From the NCBI GenBank assembly GCA_002452815.1, contig DKFM01000005.1:214652-278651 (forward strand): a stretch of 64,000 nt of DNA, read 5' to 3'. This document shows positions 7,942-15,987 of this stretch, one piece after another. The notes under the pieces are model-generated. The model worked only from the letters and a program-made list of their open reading frames with translations, ran no database searches and was not told the origin of the DNA. Position 1 is the stretch's first letter. Each line of letters opens with the position of its first letter. The stretch is from Rhodobacteraceae bacterium UBA6796. GTDB lineage: Bacteria > Pseudomonadota > Alphaproteobacteria > Rhodobacterales > Rhodobacteraceae. Made by a program: the position numbers and the translations under genes.

Positions 7942-9294
7942 ATGTTGCGTCTGTCATGTGCCGTGTTGGCCTTTTCGCTTTGCGCTGCCCCGATGCAGGC
8001 ACAGGATTTGTCGGTCCCGAACGATGCTGGCCGCCAGTTGGTTCGTCTTGCGGCAAATCACGACTGGGCCAAGGCCGAAGCGCTGGCGCGCGAAATCCTG
8101 GCAGTCCGCCCCGGCGACGTTTCTGCCTTGGTCGTGTTGGCACGCGCGCGTCGCGCAATGGGCGATGCCGCCGGAGCACGAGAGGCGGCCTTGCGGGCCG
8201 ACGCCAATGCGCGAACCGACGAAGAGCACTATGTCGCCGCGATCGAGATCGCGGCCGCGAGTTACGATCTGGAAAAACCGATGATCGCGCAGTTCTGGCT
8301 GCGCCGCGCGGCCCAGATGGCCCCGTCGGACGCGCTGCGCGCCCGCACCCTGCGCAACCTGCAAAGCGTCGCAGCAGCGACGCCGTGGAGCCTAGAGGGG
8401 CAGTTCAGCATCGCCCCCTCGTCGAACGTGAACCATGGCAGCCTGGCTGACACCATCGACATCGGCGGCCTGCCCTTCACGCTCAACCCCGACGCCAAAG
8501 CTTTGGCGGGGGTCGAAATCAATCTCGGCCTGCGCGCACGCTATCGGTTCCGCGGCCTGAACGATCTGCCGGCCGAGGCCAGCTTTGCCGCCTTCACGCA
8601 GCAAATCGCGCTGTCCGCCTCGGCCCAGAACAAGGCCCCCGATGCGAAGGGCAGCGATTATGCCTATGACATCGTGGAACTCGCCCTGGGTCAGGCGCTG
8701 ACCGATGCCTCGGCGCCAGTGCGCTACCGCGTTGACGGTGCCGTCGGCAAGGCCTGGTATGGCGGCGCGGAATTGAGTCAATACGCCCGGGTGGCGGCGC
8801 ATGCGCAATGGGGCGATGCACGGCGCGCAGTGAACACCGTGACGCTGCAAGCCGAGCGGCAGGCGCGTCAGGACGATCCCCACCGATCTGCAACGATCCT
8901 CAATCTGGGGCTGCGCCGCGACTGGCGGTTTGCCTCGGGCGATGCGCTGGCCATGGCGCTGCGGGCGCAACATACGCAATCGAACTCTGTGGAAATCGAC
9001 AATGACGCACTGATCGGCAGTCTTTCCTATGATTTCGGCACGGTTCTGGGCGGTCGGCTCAGCCTTGGCAGCGCAGTGGAAATCGAGCACCGCAGATATG
9101 ATGCCTCAATCTACAGCAACGACACGCGCCGCGATTGGCGACATCGACTTGCGCTGACGATGGGCTTTCCGAAAAGCGGTTATTACGGGTTTTCACCCCA
9201 TGTGCAGGTCCAGATCGAGAAGGTGGATTCCACCGTCGATTTCTATGACCAATCGGACGCAACGCTGCTTTTCGGCCTGAGATCAGTGTTTTAA
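7942..9294 (+). CDS. Slam-type outer-membrane protein (TPR plus DUF560-like barrel)
   Basis: A 450-residue protein that by family would move lipoproteins across the outer membrane to the cell surface (surface lipoprotein assembly modifier). It has a signal peptide (MLRLSCAVLAFSLCAAPMQAQ), TPR-like helices at about 25-130 (two visible A-L-A-R-x-x-R repeats), and a C-terminal beta-barrel from about 140. The barrel opens with WSLEGQFSIAPSSNVNHGS, the typical PxSNVN start of the Slam barrel, and ends in an aromatic strand LLFGLRSVF. The ATG at 7942 places the signal peptide correctly; a GTG at 7864 would add 26 residues before it. A TbpB-like lipoprotein lies at 11958, the kind of cargo Slams handle. 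Confidence 0.78.
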   Translation: MLRLSCAVLAFSLCAAPMQAQDLSVPNDAGRQLVRLAANHDWAKAEALAREILAVRPGDVSALVVLARARRAMGDAAGAREAALRADANARTDEEHYVAAIEIAAASYDLEKPMIAQFWLRRAAQMAPSDALRARTLRNLQSVAAATPWSLEGQFSIAPSSNVNHGSLADTIDIGGLPFTLNPDAKALAGVEINLGLRARYRFRGLNDLPAEASFAAFTQQIALSASAQNKAPDAKGSDYAYDIVELALGQALTDASAPVRYRVDGAVGKAWYGGAELSQYARVAAHAQWGDARRAVNTVTLQAERQARQDDPHRSATILNLGLRRDWRFASGDALAMALRAQHTQSNSVEIDNDALIGSLSYDFGTVLGGRLSLGSAVEIEHRRYDASIYSNDTRRDWRHRLALTMGFPKSGYYGFSPHVQVQIEKVDSTVDFYDQSDATLLFGLRSVF

Positions 9295-9367
9295 ACCGGC
9301 ACCCCCACGCCGGGCCCAATGTCAATACGGAACTTCCGTTAACAAATTCATATTTCCGCATGCCTCG

Positions 9368-9381
9368 TTGACGGGGATCAA
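9368..9381. promoter_or_regulatory. FNR-like site upstream of the RTX gene
   Basis: TTGACGGGGATCAA differs from the FNR consensus in one of ten fixed positions. It lies between the Slam gene and the RTX gene, about 187 bp before the RTX start, where a class II promoter would begin transcription near 9416. No strong -10 is visible, so this is a candidate only. Confidence 0.5.
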
Positions 9382-9567
9382 TGCGAATCAGTCGGCATCA
9401 CAAGATGGTTACCCTCAGGGAGAGAATCTGGATGTCGTAATGGCCATGCATTCCTGCGCTACAGGAGGCGTGGCGGTGGGCTTGAGACGAGGCCCGGGGA
9501 AGTATGCGCAAACCTCGTTTCGGAAAACGGATTCTCGCTGCACCGCATTCTTTGAAGGGGACATGAC

Positions 9568-11922
9568 ATGGCGAAAAAAATTGATCCGAGCGCAGTCCAG
9601 GACTGGGACGAGCCGCTGAATACGGACCCCGTATTCCGGTCGTCCCATGTGTTCAGCACGGCCGACATTACGGTCACATTCGACGGCATGACCGTCGGCA
9701 ACGCGGAAGATCCGCAATCGGTCTTTGACACGATCGACGATCCCAATGACGACAGCGACACCAAGATCACCAAAGATGGTGTGACGCTTTATCCGATCGA
9801 CAGCGAATTCGGCTACTATGTCTCGGATTTCGAAAATGCCGCACAGAAAGAACTCGACGGTGACTATGCCGAAGGCTGGGCGGGCGACCTGAAGGATGCC
9901 GAAGGCAATCAGCTGGGTCTGGTGATCTCGGATTCGCCGACCGATACGTTCAAGACGCCCGCGGTTCTGGGCACTTGGCTTGCGGGTCTGGGCGGCAATA
10001 CCGTCAAGGCCTCGACCGAGCATTACGTCGTGATGCAGAATATCCTGTCGGACCAGAAATATCCCGGCGATGAGAACGCGCTCTATCCGCTCGACGATGA
10101 GCTGTATGTGATCGGCGGCGCGAATGACGGGCGTCTGGTGTCGGATGTCATCGCCGAGCTGCGCGGCCTGGCCGACAATGCTGGCGACATCAACGGCGAC
10201 GGCGTCATCGACATCAAGGATGTGCTGGAGCCGAACGAAACCGAAATCGACTCGAACATCGCGGCCAGCTCCGATTATTCGGTGACGCTGAAGGACGATG
10301 GCAAACTGCTTTATCGTTGGGGCAACACGATCAAGAAACCCAATGACGTGCGGCTTGAGGCGACGCTCGACCTGCCCGACGAGTGGAGCGAATACAACCC
10401 CTACACCTCGCTGCGCACGCTTTATCATGTGACCGAGGCGGAACTGGTGGTTCATCACACGATCACCAACAACCCCAACGATCAGGTGCGCCCCGAGGAC
10501 TTCGAAAACGAAGCCGCGATCGGCACGCTGCCCACCTATGAGATCATCACCGATTACAACCTCGACGGACAGGGTGTGCGCGAGGTCTGGGTGACGACGG
10601 ACGACTACTATTCCGGCGACGGCACCCTGTATCCGGCGGGCACGATCCTGCGCGACGATCTGCTGGCGCAGCAATGGGCCGACAGCGGGCTGGCGGCAAT
10701 CGGGGCCACCGACGGCGCCGAGGGCTTCACCAATGCCTGGTATACCACCATGGATCGCGAACCCTTCGAGCCGGTGCTGAACGAAGACGGCACGGAATAC
10801 GAAGGCAGCGGCCCGCGCTGGCGCCTGCAGCCCGATAAATACGGCCAGGATCTGCCCTCGGTGGAGATCCCGACCGATCCCTCCGATCAGCCGCCTCCCA
10901 CCAATGATGAAAAGAAATACGAGGTTGGCGCGGAAACGCAGACCGTGCTGAACCTGCTTGACTGGGGCACGCCGGCCAAGCCGCTGTCGATCAGCGCGGG
11001 CTGGCAGGACAAGCCCGGCGAGGTCTCGGTCAACGGGATGAACTACACCGACGATTTCGATGTGGCGGTTTACATCAAGGGCGACATCAAGCCCGCGACC
11101 ATCTACAGCGCCGAACTGGTGATGAGCTATGAAGAGGTCACCCCCTACGCTGCGGGCTCCACGATTGTGGGCACCGCCGGTGATGACTTCCTGGTCGGCA
11201 TCGGGTCCAACATCTTCACCGGCGGCGAGGGCGGCGACCTGTTCGTGCTCAGCTACGGCTCGTCGATCGAGGGCGTGGCGCTGACGGCAAGCACGATCAC
11301 CGACTTCACCGTCGGCGAAGATGCGCTTGGCCTGATTGATCTGGGTGTCGACGATACCAACTTCGACACCAAGGTGTCGCAAGAGGTCGTGGGTGGAAAT
11401 CTTGAAGTCTCGCTCGACGGAACGCTGATCGCGACGCTGATCGGTGTCGAGGAATTGCTCGAGATGGAAGAAGACTTCCTGATGGCCAACCCCGGGCCGG
11501 GCACTGAGCCGGGCAGCGAAGAGCCCAACGAGATCATCGGGACGAGCGCGGCAGACCGGCTGATCGGCACCATGGACGACGACTTCATCAGCGGCCTTGC
11601 GGGCAACGACACCCTTTACGGGCTGTCGGGCGCGGATACGCTGGATGGCGGTGCGGGTCTTGACCTGCTTTATGGCGGCATGGGCGAAGATGCCTTCGTC
11701 TTCGCGGAAGGCACCGGCCTTGATATCGTCTATGACTTCGAGGACGGTACCGACATGATCCAGCTTTCGGGGATGGCCTATGCCGATGTCACGGTCAGCG
11801 CGTTCAGCACGATGGGCACGCAGATCGCGTTTGGTGCAGACCGCATGATCCTGCTTGACGTGGACAGCACCTCGATCACCGAGGCGGACTTCCTGCCCGA
11901 CAACACCCTGAGCATGGCCTGA
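9568..11922 (+). CDS. RTX calcium-binding protein, probable type I secretion substrate, unknown N-terminal domain
   Basis: A 784-residue acidic protein without a Sec signal. Residues about 658-705 form RTX repeats of the GxxGxDxLxG type (LIGTMDDDFISGLAGNDTLY and following), and an earlier RTX-like stretch (GTAGDDFLVG) lies near 535. These bind calcium after export through a type I system; a matching adaptor and ABC transporter are encoded at 12632-15657. An EF-hand/dockerin-like loop, DINGDGVIDIKD, sits at residues 207-218. The first 530 residues match no family I recognise and are rich in Asp, Glu, Tyr and Trp. The ATG at 9568 follows AAGGGGACATGAC. Cargo identity is inferred from context. 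Confidence 0.82.
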   Translation: MAKKIDPSAVQDWDEPLNTDPVFRSSHVFSTADITVTFDGMTVGNAEDPQSVFDTIDDPNDDSDTKITKDGVTLYPIDSEFGYYVSDFENAAQKELDGDYAEGWAGDLKDAEGNQLGLVISDSPTDTFKTPAVLGTWLAGLGGNTVKASTEHYVVMQNILSDQKYPGDENALYPLDDELYVIGGANDGRLVSDVIAELRGLADNAGDINGDGVIDIKDVLEPNETEIDSNIAASSDYSVTLKDDGKLLYRWGNTIKKPNDVRLEATLDLPDEWSEYNPYTSLRTLYHVTEAELVVHHTITNNPNDQVRPEDFENEAAIGTLPTYEIITDYNLDGQGVREVWVTTDDYYSGDGTLYPAGTILRDDLLAQQWADSGLAAIGATDGAEGFTNAWYTTMDREPFEPVLNEDGTEYEGSGPRWRLQPDKYGQDLPSVEIPTDPSDQPPPTNDEKKYEVGAETQTVLNLLDWGTPAKPLSISAGWQDKPGEVSVNGMNYTDDFDVAVYIKGDIKPATIYSAELVMSYEEVTPYAAGSTIVGTAGDDFLVGIGSNIFTGGEGGDLFVLSYGSSIEGVALTASTITDFTVGEDALGLIDLGVDDTNFDTKVSQEVVGGNLEVSLDGTLIATLIGVEELLEMEEDFLMANPGPGTEPGSEEPNEIIGTSAADRLIGTMDDDFISGLAGNDTLYGLSGADTLDGGAGLDLLYGGMGEDAFVFAEGTGLDIVYDFEDGTDMIQLSGMAYADVTVSAFSTMGTQIAFGADRMILLDVDSTSITEADFLPDNTLSMA

Positions 11923-11957
11923 GCCGAACCCGCCAAAGACTTTCAAGGATGGATATT

Positions 11958-12551
11958 ATGAACAACAAGACCAAGTATATCGCGCTGGCCGCAACGGTTT
12001 CGCTTCTGGCGGGGTGCGGCGGCGGCGGTGGGGACGATGCCCCCACCGCGCCGACCTACGCCGAAATGGAAGCTGCGGCGACGACGGCCGCCGCCGGGAT
12101 CGTTGATCTGGATACCGGTGAGGTGCTTGCAACCGAACGTCAGTCCCTGCCCACGACCGGCACGGCCACCTATACGGGTTATGTTGGGGGCGATGTCGCT
12201 GGCGACACCCTCATCGGCGAGCTGTCTCTGACGGCCAACTTCACCGGGGGCGGCACGGTCGAGGGGACTGCCACCAACTTCCAGCACGAGGTGGACGGCG
12301 CCTATACAGGCACGCTGACCATGCCGGCCACCAACATCGTGGCCAATGGCTCGGGCGATCAGGAATTCGCCAGCACGCTCAGCGGAACCTTGGCCAATGG
12401 CGGTGCGGATTACACGACCGACATTGCCCTGACGGGGAACTTCGTGGGCGGCACCGACAACACGACGGTGGTGCCGACCGCCGTTGCAGGCAGCGCGATC
12501 GGCACCGTCGGCAGCGATTTTCTGCAGGGCGCGTTCATCGCGACGCAATAA
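11958..12551 (+). CDS. TbpB-like surface lipoprotein candidate
   Basis: A 197-residue lipoprotein. The signal peptide ends in lipobox LLAGC (C20), followed by a glycine run (GGGGG) and a short linker. The rest is beta-strand rich with a pattern of Gly-aromatic strands (GTATYTGYVGGD, GELSLTANFTGGGTVEG, GAYTGTLTM) like the small beta-barrel of transferrin-binding-protein-B-like lipoproteins. Such barrels are the part that Slam proteins recognise. The ATG at 11958 has AAGGA at 8 bp; an ATG at 11949 would put the ribosome site inside the frame. It is 35 bp after the RTX gene, so the two are probably co-transcribed, and it ends at a strong terminator. Confidence 0.75.
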   Translation: MNNKTKYIALAATVSLLAGCGGGGGDDAPTAPTYAEMEAAATTAAAGIVDLDTGEVLATERQSLPTTGTATYTGYVGGDVAGDTLIGELSLTANFTGGGTVEGTATNFQHEVDGAYTGTLTMPATNIVANGSGDQEFASTLSGTLANGGADYTTDIALTGNFVGGTDNTTVVPTAVAGSAIGTVGSDFLQGAFIATQ

Positions 12552-12573
12552 GATCTGCGCGACACATCACTAC

Positions 12574-12605
12574 AAAGGCCCGGCAGGAAACCTGCCGGGC
12601 CTTTT
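12574..12605 (+). terminator. Strong terminator between convergent lipoprotein and adaptor genes
   Basis: A perfect 14-bp stem (12574-12587 with 12591-12604) with loop AAA runs into TTTT. The minus strand also has a short T run after the stem, so it may serve both directions. Confidence 0.92.
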
Positions 12606-12631
12606 GCATATCTTCGGGATGTTCCGGTGGT

Positions 12632-13936
12632 TTATTCGCCCCGGAACGCCCGGTTGAAATACACCGTCAACGGATGCGTCAGGTAGGACAGCGGCGTGCG
12701 CGCCTCGGTCATCAGGAAGGCCTCGACCGGCATGCCGGGCAGCAATTTCACATCCGGCAGCGCATCAAAGGCATCGGGTGCGGGGGCCACGACCACCTCG
12801 TAATAGGATTCGCGCGTCGCCTCGTCGGTTTGCACATCGGGCGACACGCGCACCACCTCGGCGGGGATGGCCGGGGTCGTGCGACGGTTGAACGTTGAAA
12901 ATTGCAACGAAACGGTCTGGCCCACATAGACCTGGTCGATGTTGGTCGGGTCGACACGCACCGCGACGTAAAGCGGCTGATCGCTGGGCACGAGGAACAT
13001 CATCGGCTCGGCGGGTTGCACCACCGATTTCAGCGCGAATATGCGCGAGCCGAACACCACACCGTCGACCGGCGCGCGCACATCCAGACGCAGCAGTTGC
13101 TCGCTCAGGCTGTTTTCCCGCTCGATCAGCGAAATCTGCGTGTATTGCAGGTCGCGCAGCTGGGTGATGGCATCCTCGCGCTGTTCTTCGGTCAGTCGCA
13201 GGATCTCGATCTCGATGGCCGAAATCTTCACCCGCGCTTCTGCGATGGACGCGTTCAGCTGGCCAATCTCGCCCGTCAGCCGCGCATGTTCACGCTGAAC
13301 CTGCAGCACGCGCGATGCCTCCATCAGGTGCCGGTCGAGCAGGCTTTGCTTGTCTTCCAGCTCCTGAGAGATCAGGTCAAGCTGACGGTGCAACGAGGCC
13401 AGCTGGGCCTCTACCCCCTCGACCTGCTTGTGGATCTGTTGTTGTTGTTCGCGCAGCTGGCTGGTCTTTTGCGCCAGCGACGCGCGCCGCGCCTCGAACA
13501 GCGCCTGCTGCCCGGCCAGTTGTTCGTCGATCTGTTTGGGATCGAGATGGGCATAGACCGGCCGTTCGGAAAAATCGAGCGTTTCGCGACCGTCGCGTTC
13601 CGCTTCAAGCCGCGCCTTGCGCGCCGCGATTTCCATCAGCTGGCTTTGCACGATCGACAGTTCCGATTTCAGGAACGTATCGTCGAAGCGCACCAGAATG
13701 TCGCCCGCATGCACCCGGTCACCGTTATAGGCAAGGATCTTGCCGACGACCCCGCCATCGGGATGCTGGATGACCTGCCGTTCACTTTCCACCTTCACCG
13801 TGCCCCGCGCGACCACGGCGCCGGAAATATTGGTGGCGACGCTCCACACCCCGATGCCGCCCACCAGCAGGGCGATGGCGCCGAAACCGATTGCCAGCAA
13901 AAGCCGGGCGTTGGCTGGTTTGTTTTCCTGGGTCAT
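12632..13936 (-). CDS. Type I secretion periplasmic adaptor (HlyD family)
   Basis: A 434-residue membrane fusion protein that links the inner-membrane ABC transporter to a TolC-type channel. It has a short cytoplasmic N-terminus, one TM helix (about 11-32, LLLAIGFGAIALLVGGIGVW), and the split lipoyl domain (GTVKVESERQVIQHPDGGVV and later RAPVDGVVFGSRIF). A long alpha-helical coiled coil rich in Glu, Gln and Leu spans about 95-285. It ends with the HlyD beta-domain and LPGMPVEAFLMT. Its ATG overlaps the stop of the ABC transporter gene (ATGA), so the two are one operon. A TolC-type outer protein is not encoded in the window. Substrates are likely the RTX proteins at 9568 and possibly 51448. 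Confidence 0.93.
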   Translation of the reverse strand: MTQENKPANARLLLAIGFGAIALLVGGIGVWSVATNISGAVVARGTVKVESERQVIQHPDGGVVGKILAYNGDRVHAGDILVRFDDTFLKSELSIVQSQLMEIAARKARLEAERDGRETLDFSERPVYAHLDPKQIDEQLAGQQALFEARRASLAQKTSQLREQQQQIHKQVEGVEAQLASLHRQLDLISQELEDKQSLLDRHLMEASRVLQVQREHARLTGEIGQLNASIAEARVKISAIEIEILRLTEEQREDAITQLRDLQYTQISLIERENSLSEQLLRLDVRAPVDGVVFGSRIFALKSVVQPAEPMMFLVPSDQPLYVAVRVDPTNIDQVYVGQTVSLQFSTFNRRTTPAIPAEVVRVSPDVQTDEATRESYYEVVVAPAPDAFDALPDVKLLPGMPVEAFLMTEARTPLSYLTHPLTVYFNRAFRGE

Positions 13937-15657
13937 TTCTCGGCCTTCCCCGCCACGACGCGGTTCACGTCCTGCGCGTTCTTGATCATGGAGCGGATGA
14001 CATCGTCGCGCGGCCCCTTCGCGGTGATCTGGCCACTGTCGAGCACGATCAACCGGGTGCATGCCTTGATCGCATTCGGGCGGTGCGTCATCAGGACAAC
14101 CGCCTTGCGTTCTTGTGTCATCGCGCTGACCACCGCCCCGAGCGCCTCGGAGCCTTCGGCATCAAGGGCCGAATTTGGCTCGTCCAGGATCAGCAGAACC
14201 GGGTCGTTATACAATGCGCGCGCCAATCCCAGACGCTGACGCTGCCCGCCCGACAGGATGGCGTCATCGGCCGTGATCCGGGTGTCATAGCCGGCCGGCA
14301 GTTTCAGGATGATCTCGTGAATGCTGGCCTTGCGCGCGGCCGCGACGACCCGTTCGGGGTCGGGCGTTTCCGCCATCTGGGCGATGTTTTCGGCAATCGT
14401 CCCATCGAAGGTTCTGACAACCTGCGGCAGGTAGCCGATGAACTGCCCGCGCCGCTCGGGGCTGTATTGATCGAGCGTGGCACCAGCCAGCCGAACCTCG
14501 CCTGCGGTCGGGTTCACCAGACCGACCAGCGCCCGCGCGAGGGTCGTCTTGCCTGATCCGCTTTTGCCGATCACGCCGACCGCCTCGCCCGGCGCGACCT
14601 CGAAGCTGATGTTGTAAAGGATCGGACGTTCGCCGCGCCGGATCGCGAGCGAAAGCCCCCGCACCGACAGCTCTGCCTTCGGCGCGGGCAATTCAGTCGG
14701 GGTCCGGGCCGCAGGCACATCGTCCAGAAAAGCCGACAGCGACTGCCAGCCCGATCGCGCACGATGCAGGACGCTCCACTGACCGAGCACCTGTTCGACC
14801 GGGGCAAGCGCGCGCCCCAACAGGACAGAGCCCGCGATGATCGCACCGGCCGTCATCTCGTGGCGCAAGACCAGCCAGGCCCCGACGGCCAGCACCGCCG
14901 ATTGCAGCAACATCCGAAATCCCTTGGAAAAGGCGCCGAAAACGCCCGTCCAATCGGCGGCGGTCAACCCCTTGCCCTGCCCGTCGCGCTGCAGGCGGCT
15001 CCAGCGCGCCCGCATGATCGGCGCCATGCCCTGCGCCCAAAGATATTCCGCGCCTTCTTCGACCTGGCGCGCCAGCTGCGTCCCCGCAAAGGACACGCGC
15101 TGCGCCTCGGTCAGGCGGCGTTTGGTCAGCACATGGTTGGCCAGCGACATCGCAACCAGCACCGCGCCCCCCGCCAGCGCCAGCCAGCCCAGAAGCGGGT
15201 GAAAGACGAAGATCGCTGCGGCAAAGACCGGCGTCCAGGGAATGTCCATCAGCGACAGCAGGACCGGAGCCCCGAAGACCGCCTTCACGGATTCCAGGTC
15301 TTGCAGCGCGCCCGCCCCCCGCGAGGTCTTGCGCAGGGCCGCGCGTTCGACCATGGCGTCGAAAACACGCTCGCTCAGACTTTCCTGAATACGCGCACCG
15401 ACGCGGGCCATCACCCGGCCGCGCACGAACTCAAGCAACGTGTAGAAAAAATACAAGAACGCGACCAGGGCGAACAAGGCAACCAGCGTCTCTTCGGAAC
15501 GCGAACCGATCACGCGATCATAGACCTGCAGCATGAACAGCGGCCCGGTCAGCAGCAGCAGGTTGGTGAAAAAACTGAACAGAAACGCAGATCCGATCAA
15601 ACCCCGCACCCCGGCGAGGCTTCGTTTCATTTCCGCCCCGGACAATCCTGCCTTCAT
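13933..15657 (-). CDS. Type I secretion ABC transporter/ATPase (PrtD-like)
   Basis: A 574-residue half-transporter that powers export of RTX proteins. The N-terminal region (about 1-310) carries the membrane domain with several TM helices (SAFLFSFFTNLLLLTGPLFML first). The ATPase domain follows with Walker A GKSGSGKTT near residue 361, signature LSGGQRQRLGLARAL, Walker B VLLILDEP and the switch histidine in MTHRP. No peptidase or C39-like N-terminal domain is present, as in PrtD/AprD exporters of RTX proteases and adhesins. It is the first gene of a two-gene operon with the adaptor, separated by a terminator from the RTX gene but facing it. Confidence 0.94.
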   Translation of the reverse strand: MKAGLSGAEMKRSLAGVRGLIGSAFLFSFFTNLLLLTGPLFMLQVYDRVIGSRSEETLVALFALVAFLYFFYTLLEFVRGRVMARVGARIQESLSERVFDAMVERAALRKTSRGAGALQDLESVKAVFGAPVLLSLMDIPWTPVFAAAIFVFHPLLGWLALAGGAVLVAMSLANHVLTKRRLTEAQRVSFAGTQLARQVEEGAEYLWAQGMAPIMRARWSRLQRDGQGKGLTAADWTGVFGAFSKGFRMLLQSAVLAVGAWLVLRHEMTAGAIIAGSVLLGRALAPVEQVLGQWSVLHRARSGWQSLSAFLDDVPAARTPTELPAPKAELSVRGLSLAIRRGERPILYNISFEVAPGEAVGVIGKSGSGKTTLARALVGLVNPTAGEVRLAGATLDQYSPERRGQFIGYLPQVVRTFDGTIAENIAQMAETPDPERVVAAARKASIHEIILKLPAGYDTRITADDAILSGGQRQRLGLARALYNDPVLLILDEPNSALDAEGSEALGAVVSAMTQERKAVVLMTHRPNAIKACTRLIVLDSGQITAKGPRDDVIRSMIKNAQDVNRVVAGKAEK

Positions 15658-15987
15658 CGAGTTTTCCTATTCTGCCGTCTTGCGGATGTGCACCCGTCGA
15701 ATGCTGGCAAACCGACGGTGTTACACAATCCGCCGCGCTGTGGCACCCGCCCCATTCAACCACGGGTTTTAGCCCCTCAATCCAAAGTTTCATAGGGAAA
15801 ACAACGCTGCGCCTTGGATAATGGGGGTGCGGTCGGCACTATCCGGGCCCAAAGGAATAGCCCCTTTTCGTCGACGACAGAATGCAGCGCACGCGTTGAC
15901 CCAACCCTTCGCCTGACAACCGGGGGAGAATGACGAAAACGCGCAACTTCGGCGTGTGTCTGCACCCCGAAACCCGCCGCAGGCCTT
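15658..15987. other. Intergenic region between the sulfotransferase and the type I secretion operon
   Basis: These 330 bp lie upstream of the type I transporter operon and downstream of the TPR-sulfotransferase. They should hold the transporter promoter. I find no FNR-type site, clear hairpin or credible gene. Confidence 0.5.

Noticed and set aside
9415..11946. An 843-codon minus-strand open frame opposite the RTX gene
   Set aside because: It is a shadow: the plus-strand frame has RTX repeats and a ribosome site, and this one has only repetitive Ile/Val/Arg sequence.
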